Below are positions 11,150 to 23,638 of a DNA stretch of 64,000 bases, one piece after another. The translations under genes and the position numbers were made by a program. Each line of letters begins with the position of its first letter. Position 1 is the first letter of the stretch. Origin of the DNA: Lepus europaeus (taxonomy: Eukaryota; Chordata; Mammalia; Lagomorpha; Leporidae); assembly GCF_033115175.1 (NCBI RefSeq), contig NC_084832.1, forward strand, positions 14,807,342-14,871,341, written 5' to 3'. Below the pieces are notes generated by a model. The model was not told the DNA's origin. It made no database searches and worked only from the letters and a program-made list of their open reading frames with translations.

Positions 11150-12637
11150 TAAAAATACTGTTTCAGTACCAGTCATAGCATCACTTGGCTTTAAACGACA
11201 CATTAGGGACAGATCCCACATGGGGTGTAAGTACACAGTGACTCCTGTTGCTGACTTAACAATTTGACACTCCTGTTCATGGCATCAGTAATCTCCCTAG
11301 GCTCTAGTCATGAGTTGCCAGGGCTATGGAAGCCTTTAGAGTTCGCTGACTTTGATCTTATTCCGATAGGGTCATAGTCAAAGTGGAGGTTCTCTCCTCC
11401 CTTCGGAGAAGGGTACCTCCTTCTTTGATGGCCCCGTTCTTTCCACTGGGATCTCACTCACAGAGATCATTCATTTAGGTCTTTTTTTTTTTTTTCCATG
11501 GTATCTTGGCTTTCCATGCCTGCTATACTCTCATGGGCTCTTCAGCCAGATCTGAATGCCTTGAGGGCTGATTCTGAGGCCAGGGTGTTGTTTAGGACAT
11601 CTGCCATCCTATGAGTCTGCTGTGTATCCCACTTCCCATGTTGGATCTTTCTCTCCCTTTTTGATTCTATCAGTTAGTATTAGCAGATACTTGTCTTGTT
11701 TGTGTGATCTCTTTGACTCTTAGGGCTATCAGAGCTATCAATTGTGAGCTGAAATTGATCACTTGGACTAGTGCGATGGCATTGGTACATGCCATCCTGA
11801 TGGGATTGTGTTGGAATCCCCTGGCACATTTCCAACTCCACCATTTGCGGCCAGTCCGATTGAGCATGTTCCAAATTGTTCCTCTCCTCCCTCTCTTTTT
11901 CCACTCTTAGATTTAACAGGGATCTCTTTTCAGTTAAATTTAAACACCTAAGAATAATTGTGTGTTAATTACTGAGTTCAACCAACAGTACTAGAACAAC
12001 AACAATAACAGCAAATACCAAAAAGGATAAAATATTACATTGTACATCTAAAGTCAGGACAGGAGATGATCAGTTCATTGTTGCTTATAGTGTTCATTTA
12101 ATAGGTTTCCCCTTTGGCGCTCAGTTGTCACCGATCAGGGAAAACAAATGATATTTTTCTCTTTGGGACTGGCTTAATTCACTCAGCATGATGTTTTCCA
12201 GATTGCTCCATCTTGTTGCAAATGACTGGGTTTCGTTGTTTCTTACTGCTGCATAGTATTCTATGGAGTACTGGCATAGAAAATTAATTAATTTGAAAAA
12301 AATTTTTGTAGGATCTCTGTCTTTAATGTGCTGTACATTGCGATTTAATGCTATAATTAGTAATCCAATGGTAGTTTTTTCACTTGATGTTGCTATGTGG
12401 GCAAAATGTTGAAATCTTTACCTAATGTATACTAAACTGATCTTCTGTATATAAAGAGAATTGAAAATGAATCCTTACACGAATGGAGGGAGAGGGGGAG
12501 CGGGAGGGGGGAGGGTTGCGGGCGGGAGGGAAGTTATGCGAGGGGGGAAGCCATTGTAACCCATAAACTATACTTTGGAAATTTATATTCATTAAATAAA
12601 AGTTTAATAAAAAAAAAAAAAAAAAAAAAAAAAAATA
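11150..12637. mobile_element. L1 insertion with 5' inversion (twin priming)
   Basis: One insertion is bounded by an 18-bp target duplication, AATAAATGAAATCTAGCA, at 11132-11149 and 12638-12655. The left 1.1 kb (11150 to about 12271) is L1 3'-region sequence in minus orientation. The right part (about 12272-12637) is the L1 3' UTR and poly(A) in plus orientation, with a G-rich tract at 12486-12548. Opposite orientations inside one duplication are the hallmark of twin-primed L1 retrotransposition. It is a 5'-truncated dead copy with no coding capacity. The duplication is perfect, so the insertion is fairly young. Confidence 0.88.
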
Positions 12638-12655
12638 AATAAATGAAATCTAGCA

Positions 12656-13470
12656 CCAGTCTCTTGATGGTCTACAGTCAGAGACACATGTTTTTGACAC
12701 CTTTCAACTTCCTCGCTCTTCATGTTCCCCACAGTCACACAGTGTCATCAAAATATCTATGTGTTGAGGGAAATTGACTTAATATACTAATGCATACTTA
12801 AGATGTTAGTGGCTGTTAAATCTTGGAGAATTTGCATGTAACTTTTTCAAATAACAAACACGAGCTGGAGTCAGGAACTTTTATTGATTACCCTCCATAT
12901 CACTCCTGTGAGTTCTCCATTTACTCTTTTTGGCTCAGGTTCTACTCACTCTTGGTGTTACTTGGGTACTCTCTTCTTGTGCCTTGAGAATGTCTTGATA
13001 TGAAACGTTCATATAAAGGAGAAGGGCTATGGTTGTCCATGTAGAAAGACATTTCTTAGCTACATAGTCCAGTCCTTAAAACCGTGGGCTACAAATATTC
13101 ACTAAACCAAGCTGAGAGTATTTAATTCCCCCAAGAAGAGAGGACTTTGCATGTTTGTCACACAGTAAGGCTATGGGGGAAGATACCCTTCGTGGACAGA
13201 GAAACTGGAGCTTAAGGTGACCATTTCCACCTATGGCCAGAGCCCCCTGACAGGTTCCTGTGACATTTGTATTGACCAAGAATGCTGGCTTGTCTCTTTG
13301 GCTCACGACTAACTTAAGTAAGATCTCCCCTGCAGAGAAGTCAGTTTCTCGGCATCTCCTTCCCCTCAGTGGTCCTGGGCTAGAATCTGTGCAAGGGATG
13401 CAAGCATGTGAGACTTGGGAGTCAGTCGTAGGCACTTGTAAGATCCAGAGCAGGTTTCCAGGAAATGTTA
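12656..13470. other. Unrecognised non-coding sequence
   Basis: No gene or repeat recognised. Antisense open frames of about 130 codons near 13076-13486 have no family signature. Confidence 0.4.
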
Positions 13471-13471
13471 G

Positions 13472-13645
13472 AGCAGTGGTTCTCAAACATTAGCTGCCAC
13501 AGGAGCACCCAGACATGGATCCAGCCCACAGAGTCTCTGATTCAATAGATCTAGAATAAAGTCCTCCAGGCTCACCTTTGGGAAAATTTCCAAATGATGT
13601 TGATGTTGCTGATCCTCACACCACACTCTGAAAACCAAAGCTTTA
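13472..13645. mobile_element. MER5A-like hAT DNA transposon remnant
   Basis: It begins AGTGGTTCTCAAACATTAGC, has an internal TCTCTGATTCAATAGATCT block, and ends with CCACACTCTGAAAACCA. These match the order of the MER5A non-autonomous hAT element (inverted ends around AGTGGTTCTCAA). It is ancient and shared across placental mammals. Confidence 0.7.
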
Positions 13646-14180
13646 GAGAAGTAACTCAGTGCTTCCTGAGCCTTAAGACGCATCGTATGTGGAACACAGA
13701 GCACAGCATCTATTTTCCTAAGTAAATTGACCAATACATTTGGTATGAGCAAGTAGGAGAGCTCCCTGAGTGCTGAAGATCAAAGAAGGGAATCCAATCA
13801 GCCAGAATTTGTTGCTAGGACCCATGTGGCTTCAAGCTCTGGGTCATAGGCAAGGCCCACGCAACCCTGCTGTCTTCAGCTTTCATGGGGGAATGGACAC
13901 CTGGGCTTTTGGTGTCTGGACACTTTTGATACTTTGCTCAGAACCACTCCAAAGCTCTGTGGGAAATGCCAGGGCTAGGCCAAACCTCCCGGTCCTATCC
14001 CTGGAAGGCAGCTCAGCAAGTTGCCCTGAAACACAGCTGACAGTTTACCTGCCATGACGTGGGCATGCGTATGCCCAGCGGCAGACAGCATGATTTCCAG
14101 ATTACTGTTGCAATGTGCAGACGGCACCTGCAAACAGCTGCATATAAATAAGAAGCTTCCAGGCAGGTTTGCAAGCTACT
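13646..14180. other. Unrecognised non-coding sequence
   Basis: No gene or repeat recognised. Confidence 0.4.
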
Positions 14181-14190
14181 TAGGGTATTT

Positions 14191-14211
14191 TTTTTTTTAA
14201 TTTGACAGACT

Positions 14212-14255
<44 letters not shown>

Positions 14256-14528
14256 AAGAAAAAAAGAAAGTTATTCCTTCTGTTGGTTCACCCCCCAAAT
14301 GGGCCGCCACTGCCGGAGTTACACCGATCCAAAGCCAGGAGCCAGGTGCTTCCTCCTGGTCTCCCACGCGGGTGCAGGGCCCAAGCACCTGGGCCATCCT
14401 CCACTGGCTTCCCAGGCCACAGCAGAGAGCTGGACTGGAAGAGGAGCAATCGGGACTAGAACCCAGTGCCCATATGGGATGCCAATGCCGCAGGTGGAGG
14501 ATTAACCAAGTGAGACACAGTGCCGGCC
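14191..14528 (-). mobile_element. C-SINE with (GA)n tail, first of two at one site
   Basis: A T-tail, TTTGACAGACTTAGACAGTG, then a GA run (14216-14250), core and head ending GTGCCGGCC. It shares the target motif TAGGGTATTT on both sides (14181-14190 and 14534-14543). A second SINE inserted exactly at its right-hand duplication. Confidence 0.88.
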
Positions 14529-14544
14529 TTTCCTAGGGTATTTC

Positions 14545-14878
14545 TTCTTTTTTTTTTCTTTTTGACAGGCAGAGTGGACAGTGAGAGAGAGAGACAGAGA
14601 GAAAGGTCTTCCTTTGCCGTTGGTTCACCCTCCAATGGCCGCTGCGGGCGGCGCACCGTGCTGAGCCGAAGGCAGGATCCAGGTGCTTATCCTGGTCTCC
14701 CATGGGGTGCAGGGCCCAAGGACTTGAGCCATCCTCCACTGCCTTCCCGGGCCACAGCAGAGAGCTGGCCTGGAAGAGGGGCAACCGGGACAGAATCCGG
14801 CGCCCCGACCGGGACTAGAACCCGGTGTGCCGGCGCCACTAGGCGGAGGATTAGCCTGTTGAGCCACGGTGATGGCCT
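14545..14878 (-). mobile_element. Young C-SINE, second insertion at the same target
   Basis: A T-rich tail, GACAGGCAGAGTGGACAGTG, core and head (GAGCCACGGTGATGGCC). Target duplication TTTCCTAGGGTATTTC lies at 14529-14544 and 14879-14894. It sits back-to-back with the preceding SINE in the same orientation and reuses the same target word. Its head is better preserved, so it is the later arrival. Confidence 0.9.
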
Positions 14879-14894
14879 TTTCCTAGGGTATTTC

Positions 14895-15825
14895 AAGAGC
14901 TGCTCCTCTGGCAGGTAGAGGAGCCCAAGCCCCATGTGGAGGGGGCTGCTGACCTCAAATGGCTGCACCTTATGGAAAAGGTTATCAGCATAACCCGGGC
15001 ATGCAGGCTGCTCTGCACACTGCCCGGGCCTCAGGTGGCCCATTATCTACTCATCATGATCTCATGGACTCTGTAGGTGGCCTTTTCTGACAAAGAAATG
15101 AATATTGAGAGATGAGTAGGCTTAAATGATATGATCAAGATCAACTCCAGTCAGCAGGAGAGTCAGGGCGACAGGGAGCTCTGCTTCTGAGTGGTGGGGA
15201 GCTCTCCTTCCACTTCCAGCCTTGGAAACCATAGGTCTCCTCTGTTGAGTTACTGAGGTTAACGTCTGATTCTTATTTTTTTGTCATTTCAAATCTTGGA
15301 ATAATCACAGATTCACAGGAAGCTGCACACATGGTACAGAGAGGGCCCATGTATCCGTCCCTTTGTTCCCCCCAATCGACATCATCTTACATAACCACAG
15401 TGCAAGATCAAAAACAGGACATATTGTCATTAAAGGAGCAGTTTCTCACATAAAAGCCCTCCAGACCTTAAGATATTGTGCTCAGAAAATCTAATCATCA
15501 CCATTTTTTCATTATTAACTTGATGAGTTCCCTGACTGTTTCAGAACAGGTGACATGAGATGACCCTGCTGGGAGGTACATTTCACAGTCCCTTCACAGA
15601 CAAACCCCTAGATTCGCATCCAGGTCTTCCCAGCTCACCTCGTGCCTCATGTCTCCTCCATGAAGACCCCTGGGCTTTACAGATGTTTTACTAAAGACAA
15701 CTTCTGAGGATGTTAGCAACTAGATCAAACAACAGAGACCTTTCTGGAAATGTCTGTGTAGGACAAGGAACAGCTTATAGCCAGGGAGATCTGAGTTGAA
15801 TCCTTAAGTGCTTCAAATGGTTTAT
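14895..15825. other. Unrecognised non-coding sequence
   Basis: No gene or clear repeat recognised. Confidence 0.4.
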
Positions 15826-16000
15826 GAGGAAATGGAATTATAAGGGAAATTTATTTTGAAGTTTTTGAAATCCATGGATAATATGCATTCCCATGAACTT
15901 TTTGAGAATCTGTTATGTGCATGGGTTTCAAAAATGTTTTCACTAAAATAGGTTTGTTTTTTTCCCATTTTCCACGAACTTTTTGAAGTACTCTGGAATA
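15826..16000. mobile_element. Short TIR-type repeat (MITE-like), copy 2
   Basis: Shares AAATTTATTTTGAAG, TTTTTGAAATCCATGG and the right end CCACGAACTTTTTGAAGTACTC with the other copies in this window. A partial internal repetition (two CCATGAACTTTTTGA-like ends) suggests two overlapping copies. Confidence 0.5.
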
Positions 16001-16549
16001 ATCAGTCATGCTTCCATTATTGATTTTTTTTTCTAGCATTGTCTTAAAGCACTAAGTAAAATTACGATAATTTCTTGTGATTGAACTTTTTATGCCAACT
16101 GGATCAGAGAGTCCTAAATCACAGTGCCTTGCACCTTTTTACATTTTCCTCTATGGCTTGATGATTAGATCTGGAAACATTGCCAAGGCTCTTGAAAAAC
16201 AGGTAAACTGACTTCAAAACACTAAAATTCAATGACTATGCAAGGCATAATCTGCCAATTTGTAGTTATTAAAGAAATTAAATGCCTTGGTAAGCAAAAG
16301 CAGGTGTGTTCTCTTACAAGAAGAACGTGAATGTTAATTTGGAGTTTAGTAATCAGTGTAATATTGTCCGCCTTGAAGCTATTTACTTGCACGTTAGGTT
16401 TGCATACTGAGAACTCCAACATGAATACATTTAAAGATCTCAGATGCGCCACACTTGATGGGTTTCAGTTCGCTCTGAGGATTCTATTCCTGAAGATAAG
16501 CACGGTCTTTGTAGTTATTATGTGCTAGCAGGAAGAGATTAAAAACAAC

Positions 16550-16950
16550 TGTTATGGCCTGACTATCTGTGTTCCTCCAACATTCATATGTTGAAATCTA
16601 AAGTGATGCTACCAAGAGGTGGGGCCGTTGTGGGGTGATTAGGTCATGAGGGTAGAGGCCTCATGAATAGGATTAGTACTGTATAAAAGACACCCATTGA
16701 GCTCTCCTCCTCTCCCTCACCTTGTGAGGAGACAACCAGAAAGTCAGCTGTCTACAGCCCTGAAATGCTCATCAGCAGAAGCTGAGCTGACCACGCTGGC
16801 TTCTTGACCTTGAACTTCCAGCCTCCAGAACTGCAGAGATGCAGGGACCAGTGCCTTCTCTTCTCTCAATGATGCTAGTTTTTCTCTTGCTCAGGCAACT
16901 GGTGAACAACGCAGTGAATGTTACTCTGGTACAGCTACCTAGGCTAAGAC
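16550..16950 (+). mobile_element. Ancient LTR-type repeat (MaLR/MLT1-like, tentative)
   Basis: The sequence contains the ordered phrases TTCATATGTTGAAATC, GAGGTGGGGCC, GGTGATTAGGTCATGAGGGT, CTCATGAATAGGATTAGT, ATAAAAGACACCC, TTGTGAGGAGACA and CCAGCCTCCAGAACTG. These are familiar from an old placental LTR-type repeat. A related copy lies at 38455-38825. Family naming is from recognition only. Confidence 0.5.
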
Positions 16951-19900
16951 AACAGCTATTCTAACTTTGAAAAAAAATATGCTGGAAGCGTTTTTGTTTT
17001 TGTTTTTTAAGGGAAGAATATAATTTAGTTCCTGTGCTCTAAATAATCATAGGACTTGTGCATACAAATGCTGTGCATATTTGTTGAGCAGATGGGAGCT
17101 ACGCCAGGGTGAGCCCTGTGTAGGAGAAGGCTGCCTTCTTTATTCACTTAGGGTTGTGGCTTGGAATGCCTTTGTGTTTCAGGGTTGTAGGTGGAAACAA
17201 CAGTGCCAGGAAAAAGGGTGATTGGCAATGAACAAGTAGGTGATAGAAATACATTAAAGTCAGATATTTCCATCAAAACCAGGCTATTTATGTTTAGGCT
17301 TAGCAATGATCTTCCATTTACCACACAGGGCTTTGGGGTTCAGGTAGCACACAGAAAACACCTGTGTGTCTGCAGACAGACGCTGTCAGCACAAGTCTTC
17401 AATCACAGTTAAGGTCAATATTGTAAACATTTTCTTGATAGCATTTATAATAGCTGGCATCTGTGGTGGTGGCTGCTAGCTTGCCTGCCTTTTTTACCCA
17501 TTCAAAAAGAATTTTCTCAGCAGGGCTAAAGTTAGTAGGCAAGTGTCAGCAGCCTGAGGTTGCACACAATTGTGTTTTGTTAGTGTCCTTGGAGCTGTTG
17601 GTTATTACTCAACTTTTTCAACTAGCAATATGATTTCCAACATCAATAACAATCCTTCGTAGAAAGAAGTAATCATAATATTGATGTCTCAGACTCCCCA
17701 CATTTCAATGCTGAGGGTACCCAAGCAATTGCACAAAATTTAACTTTCCTGGTTATACAAATTGCAAAGCTGAGGATAGATCGTGATTCTCCTACATGGA
17801 CTCAAAACTGCCCCTCCCCCGTATATGTGCAGTGATTCCTGTAAGATTATGAAATACAGTGAACTGATGCTTTACCAGTGACTTTAAGGGTAATCTAAGG
17901 GATTGCTGTGTCGTTTGTCCATTTGAGGGTGGAAAGGTGCTCTCATAACTCTTCTGGTCCTTGACAGCTAACTTACACCCAAATAAATGAAGATAATGCT
18001 CTCTCTGCTTAGTGGTGTCATTGTGATTCTCAAGAAGGGAAATGCTTTGGCCTCCACGTTTTAAATAGGCCTGGTCCTGCTGTCACATTCGTCTGGGTGG
18101 TGGCTACTGCTTTCTGATGCACCTGAAAACACCATCACAGCCAGCTCAGCTCATTGGCGACCTGGTATTGCTGGACCCGTCATAGGATGGCAGGAGGATG
18201 CGGGCTGATGTGAGGACAACGGCTCCATCATCAGACTACTGAGTCATACCACATGTGCAGCAAAGCTCGGTTTCACTTTCCTGCCCTTCTCCAAACAATT
18301 ATTCCATTAAATACAGTAGGCATCCGGAGAATGCCATAAAATGGTCAGTGGCTCTCTCTGGGCTTGGATCAGTCTGCCTCTGGGTAGCCCTCTGAGACTC
18401 AGCAGTGTGGAGAAGCTGCTGTTCTCTCAGTGTGCCCTGACCACATGGTACCCCAGAACTTATCTCTAAATGCTGGTGTACCCCAGAACTTATCTCTAAA
18501 TAATGGTGTCCTTTCAAAAGTCAGGAAGAGGTGTGTTGTCTAGAGTCACGATGGATCATACACTTGGCAAGGTGGCTATAACGCCATGTTTCTGGTGACC
18601 CTAAGTGTCTGCTGTATAATGAGGCACAGGAGACTTAAAGGGACAGAACATGGTGGTGCATGTATTTGGTGTCTTTGGGGGACCTTTCTTCTTTTCATTG
18701 CATCATCTGTGGGGCCTCTGGTGAAATTCACCTCCCTCATTTGTTTTTATGTATGCATTTCTCCTCTTCATTTGTTTGTTATATATGTAATTCACTTCCT
18801 GATTTGTTTGTTAAATATGCATTTGCCAAAATATCTGGCAGAACTGAGTCTGGTTTACTTCTTATGTTGTAACCAAAAGGATCTCGGAACAAAGTCCCAT
18901 GCTTAGGTTGTAGATGTGAGAACAGTAGGCATTCCCAAGAGTGCTCTCTGTTCCCTCCTGGGTGTCCAGTAAAGATCACATGACATCAAGACAATGGGCC
19001 TCATGGCACCAGGGGCATTGGGGTTTGGTTTTGTTAGACTGTCTTTCCTTTTTCAGCTTCCACCCAGAGATAAGCCATCTGTGGAACAGAGATCTAGAAA
19101 ACTTGTCACCAGGTCATATGTTTATTTGGGGGGCCACTGGCTTCCTGTGGCCTGACTACTTGTCCCCCAGCTTCCTCTAGAACTACATGCATATAGTCCC
19201 AGTTAGCCCGGGACCTGGTGGGTGCCTGTCCTCAGGTGGGCTCCTTCTGTGAGGCCATTTGTTTGCCCAGGTGAGGGCCATCTAGGCTTAATTAAAATCC
19301 TGCCACATCACCCAGGCTGTTCTGAGTAAGTGAAAAACTAGCATCATTGAGAGAAGAGAAGGCACTGGTCCCTGCATCTCTGCTTATCTTAGGGAGGCAT
19401 ACTTAGGCAGGACATTGTTCCAATGGGTGGACCCTCAGCTCTAGAGCAGTCCCCTTATAACAGCACAACTGCATGTCAGGGTGGGAAAATGCAAGTTGCC
19501 CAGTGGCAAAAACTCAGAAGCATTTGGGAATGTTAGCAGCCACCACCTCGGGACGGGACAGGCTTGCAGGGTGTGGTATGGCTTCCTTCCAGGGGGAGGA
19601 AATGACTGTTCCCTGGGAAGCTTAGCCTCATGCAATCCCTTCTGCTGATTCCAGCTGGCTCAGAGCCCAGACCACCCAGAGAGAGCTCCTAGGGTTACAT
19701 TCAGACAGTTTTGGTCCTCACCCCCTGGAGCAGGCTGGCCACGTTTTAACAACAAAGACAAAGAGTAGGGCAGGAAGGCAAGGATGCCTGCGGCCCAAGT
19801 TCATTTTATTTGTCTAGTTTTATGCTATTTTCTCTATAAATCAAGCTGAAAAAAGGCCACTAAAGGAAAGAAAAATTGCAAAGCACTGCAAGATTTGTGA

Positions 19901-20417
19901 TCACCTGGAAGACTGTGTAATAATTTTAGGTCACTGACTCGCAAATACTTGCTGAGCAACTACCATGGGTAATTATGCCAGGTCCTGGGTTAACAGAGTC
20001 TCTGGCCTTAAGGAGTTCCCAATCCAGGGAACCTGAGAGATACAATGAATATTCATGACTGATGACCAATGATGCAGAATTTCATAGAGTGAATTGTAGG
20101 GTAGGAGTGGTAGAAGAAGAAGAAATATTACATTAGGTGCAACTATCCTTTTTAGGGTGTAGTGTAGGAACTCTGCTTAGATCAACATAATGGAAGCATC
20201 TATGTGTTGGTTCTAGCCATGTGATGTGGTGAGTTGGAGGGGACTTGTGCCAGCCCCAGAGGGCCAATGCTTAAGTTTTCAGGAATTTATGAGCCAGTTG
20301 TTAAACATAGACATTATAAAAAACTAATTTATATAAACTTAAAATAAAAAAATTATACTAAAAATGAAGATGTAATAGTTAATATTTACCACTTCCTAAG
20401 CATTTTAGTGAATCTTA
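16951..20417. other. 3.4 kb with no recognisable gene
   Basis: Unique-looking sequence. I found no convincing exon, RNA gene or transposon. A hydrophobic 106-codon frame at 18586-18906 has no upstream context and no family match. A small tandem duplication occurs at 18449-18501. Confidence 0.4.
18449..18501. repeat. 30-bp-period tandem duplication
   Basis: The 23-bp unit at 18449-18471 recurs exactly at 18479-18501 (begins TACCCCAGAACTTATC), with similar spacers. It looks like a small replication-slippage duplication. Confidence 0.85.
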
Positions 20418-20752
20418 TTTTTTAAAAACATTACCCCAAAGGCAGAGTGGCACAGAGGGAAAGACCAGGCATACAAGGATTTTCCATCCACAGGTTCATT
20501 CTCCCAAATGTCTGCAACAGCTGAAGCTAGGCCGTGCCAAAGCCAGGAGTGGGGAACTCAATCCAGGTCTTCCGTATAGGTGGCAAGGACCCAAGTACTT
20601 GAGCCGTCATCTACTGCCTTGCATAATGCATCACCTGTATTAGCAGGAAGCTGGAATTGGGAGTGGAACCAGACCTTAAACCTAAGCACTCTGCTGACAT
20701 GGGATGTGGGTGTCTAGGTAATGTCTTAACTGATACATCACATTCCTGCCCT
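20418..20752 (-). mobile_element. Old diverged C-type SINE
   Basis: Reversed tail TATTTTTTAAAAACATT, AAAGGCAGAGTGGCACAGAG, CAAAGCCAGGAG in the core, and a head ending near CATCACATTCCTGCCC. Strongly diverged from the young copies. Confidence 0.7.
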
Positions 20753-21120
20753 GTGCTCTTACCTTTATTCGTGCTCTTGAGGTTATTTACATCAATTTCA
20801 TCTCTGTTGGGAATACTGTGTAATCCTGTGCCACTGCCCGTGTCTTCCTGTCTGCATTCAGTGATGACACACTGGTAGCCTTCATGTGGCATCGACATCA
20901 TAGAAGTCAGCAGAAGCTGCTGAATTAGAGCTGACTTTACTCCCAAAACTAAAAACTCAGCTTAATGATACAGTTAATTCAAGGGTGACTATAGCTTAAC
21001 AGAAAATCACCCATCAGATTTAATAATACAATTATTGGGAAAAAAGTGGATTGGAATTATGATGTTCCATTTGTCAAGTTCTGATCAATTTGCAAGTTTA
21101 AGTTACCTAAAGGTACAAGG

Positions 21121-21318
21121 TGTGACAGTTATGTATCAACTTGACTGGGCCACAGGATGCCTAGAAAGCTGGTAAAATGTTGTGCTTAGCTTTGCCTTTG
21201 AGGATGTTTCTGGAAGGAATTAGCATTGGAAACAGTGACCTGAGAAAGCATATGGCCCCTCCCAATGTGGTGAGCATCATCCAATTCATGGAGAGACTAT
21301 AGAGAACAAAAAGACAGA
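21121..21318. mobile_element. Ancient interspersed repeat, family uncertain
   Basis: Begins TGTGACAGTTATGTATCAACTTGACTGGGCC-like and continues GGATGTTTCTGGAAGGAATTAGCAT. This phrase order recurs in mammalian genomes as an old repeat. It ends where the PRPF38A retrocopy begins. I cannot name the family. Confidence 0.35.
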
Positions 21319-21581
21319 AGAAGGGTGGGAGGCACCCTAAAATGGGAAACCACACTGTGAAGGATGCACATAGCATCCACGGCACCAATTCTCAGTATCT
21401 GGTGGAGAAGATCTATGAGTCAAACTAGAATGGAGGTCAATCAAGCCATGGAGTTAAGGTTTGTAGGTGTTGTTTATGGTGGCAACATAAAACCAACTCC
21501 TTTTCTATATTTAACCTTGAAGATGCTTCAGATTCAGCCTGGGGAGGATATCATTGTAGAGTTTTTAAAAAATGAAGATTT

Positions 21582-21910
21582 TGCCAGCGCTGTGGCTCAA
21601 TAGGCTAATCCTCTACCTGCAGCACCGGCACACTGGGTTCTAGTCCCAGTCGGGGCACTGGATTCTGTCCCGGTTGCTCCTCTTCCAGTCCAGCTCTCTG
21701 CTGTGTCCTGGGAGTGCAGTGGAGGATGGACCAAGTGCTTGGGCCCTGCACCTGCATGGGAGACCAGGAGAAGCACCTGGCTCCTGGCTTCGGATCAGCG
21801 TGGTGCGCTGGCCACAGCGACCATTGCGGGGTGAACCAATGGAAAAGGAAGACCTTTCTCTCTGTCTCTCTGTCTCTCTCTCTCACTGTCTAACTCTGCC
21901 TGTCAAAAAA
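21582..21910 (+). mobile_element. C-SINE inside the PRPF38A retrocopy (1 of 3)
   Basis: Head GCCAGCGCTGTGGCTCAATA, core, TC tract and CTGTC-A tail. Target duplication AAAAAATGAAGATTT lies at 21567-21581 and 21911-21925. It splits the coding remnant at the NEDF codons, which are duplicated on both sides. Confidence 0.92.
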
Positions 21911-22203
21911 AAAAAATGAAGATTTCAAGTATGTTTGTACATTGGGGACACTTTACATGAGGCCGACAGGCATTGCGATTGATTGCTACAAGTACTTGGA
22001 GCCTTTATATAACAACTATTGAAAAATCAAGAGCCAGAACCAAAATGAGATGTTTGAACTAAAGTGTGTAGATGAGTTTATTGATGAACTGCTACACAGC
22101 GACAATCTGGGATACTGTTCTGCCTGGGCTACAGAAACGCTATGTAGTAGAGGAAGCTGAGCAGTGGGGCCTTGGGTTAGTGCTCTAGAAGAGGACATGG
22201 GTG

Positions 22204-22561
22204 GCCGGCGCCGTGGCTCAATAGGCTAATCCTCTGCCTGCGGCGCCAGCACACTGGGTTCTAGTCCCGGTTGGGGCGCTGGATTCTGTCCCAGTTGCCC
22301 CTCTTCCAGTCTAGCTCTCTGCTGTGGCCCGGGAGTGCAGTGGAGGATGGCCCAAGTCCTTGTGCCCTGCACCTGTATGGGAGACCAGGAGAAGCACCTG
22401 GCTCCTGGCTTCGGATCAGTGCGGTGCGCCGGTCACAGTGCGCCAGCCGCAGCAGCCATTGGAGGGTGAACCAATGGTAAAGGAAGAACTTTCTCTCTGT
22501 CTCTCTCTCTCACTATCCACTCTGCCTGTCAAAAAAAGAGATAAAAATAAAATTAAAAAAA
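22204..22561 (+). mobile_element. C-SINE inside the PRPF38A retrocopy (2 of 3)
   Basis: Head GCCGGCGCCGTGGCTCAATA, full core, TC tract, CTGTCAAAAAAAGAGATAAA tail. Target duplication AAGAGGACATGGGTG lies at 22189-22203 and 22562-22576. A 214-codon frame running from this SINE into the pseudogene is an accidental fusion, not a gene. Confidence 0.93.
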
Positions 22562-23638
22562 AAGAGGACATGGGTGACATGGAGTCCAGTGAAGAGGAAG
22601 AAAAGGAAGATGAGAAGTTGGAAGGACTGCCACCAGCTGATCACGGCCGGCGGTGCTACCAAGACGTACATAAGCCCCGTTGCTCTTCTACACTGGGCTC
22701 CAGGAGAAATAGGAGTCAATCTCCCAAACAGAGAAGCCCATCCCCTTGCAGAGAAAGGCTTTGCATTAAGAGTCCCAGACGTCACTGCAGGAGGTCTAGA
22801 CATCCACAGCACAGTCCCGCTCCAAATCCCCAGGTCATCATCATAGTCACAGACACAGGAGCCACTCAAAGTCTCCTGAAAGATCTAAGAAAAGCCACAA
22901 GAAGAGCTGGAGAGGGAGTGAGTACTGGATTCAACTTGGTTTTAGTACAAATGGCCTCCTCTGCATAGGAGGGCATAAGGATTAAGACCTGCTATAAGAA
23001 TATTTTAGATTTTTCTTACCAAGTTTCTCCATTTTTTTTTTTAATGAAAGAGGTGTTGAGTTTTGTATATCTTTGAATCATAACCAGTATCTTTGAAGGG
23101 TGATGTTTCTTAAGGTCAGTGTTTGACCTGCCAATCATGATTGTATTCATATTTAGAAAAGTAGAAAGAATTTAGGGGTTGGAGATATGAATGACAAAGA
23201 AAGGTTGACCCTATCCTTTTCTGTTACTAACTGCAGAATACCCATTTTTCTGTAGTTTATTTTTGGGTTGCTCTATCATTGTAACTGCTTTGAGAATTCT
23301 AGAGTTGGTGTTGCTATAATTATTTAAAGTTCAAATCAGTATAACAGAGCAGCTTCTTTTGTCTAGCAGCAGCAAGTAGTGATGAACAAGAAAACGGGGT
23401 AGCAGCGATTTTGCAAGGACAGAACACATTCAAACACGAGGCTTCTTCTGGACCATTTAATCTGGCATCACTGAACAGTTGAACAGACACTATGCTACAT
23501 GCAGCACATTTTATGGTGTCATTTGTTCTTCCCCACAAACCAGATTGAGGTGTTTCAACCTTTACCCTACATTGAAGAGGAGGGCAACAAGATTCAAATG
23601 GATTTGATGGAAAATAGCTAACATTGTGCATGGCTTTT

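Noticed and set aside
18586..18906. Hydrophobic 106-codon frame as a membrane protein gene
   Set aside because: A single isolated frame with no family match, no conserved motif and no splice context. An equivalent frame is open on an overlapping phase.
22324..22968. 214-codon open frame with an acidic, SR-like end
   Set aside because: It is an accidental fusion of a SINE body with the broken 3' coding part of the PRPF38A retrocopy.
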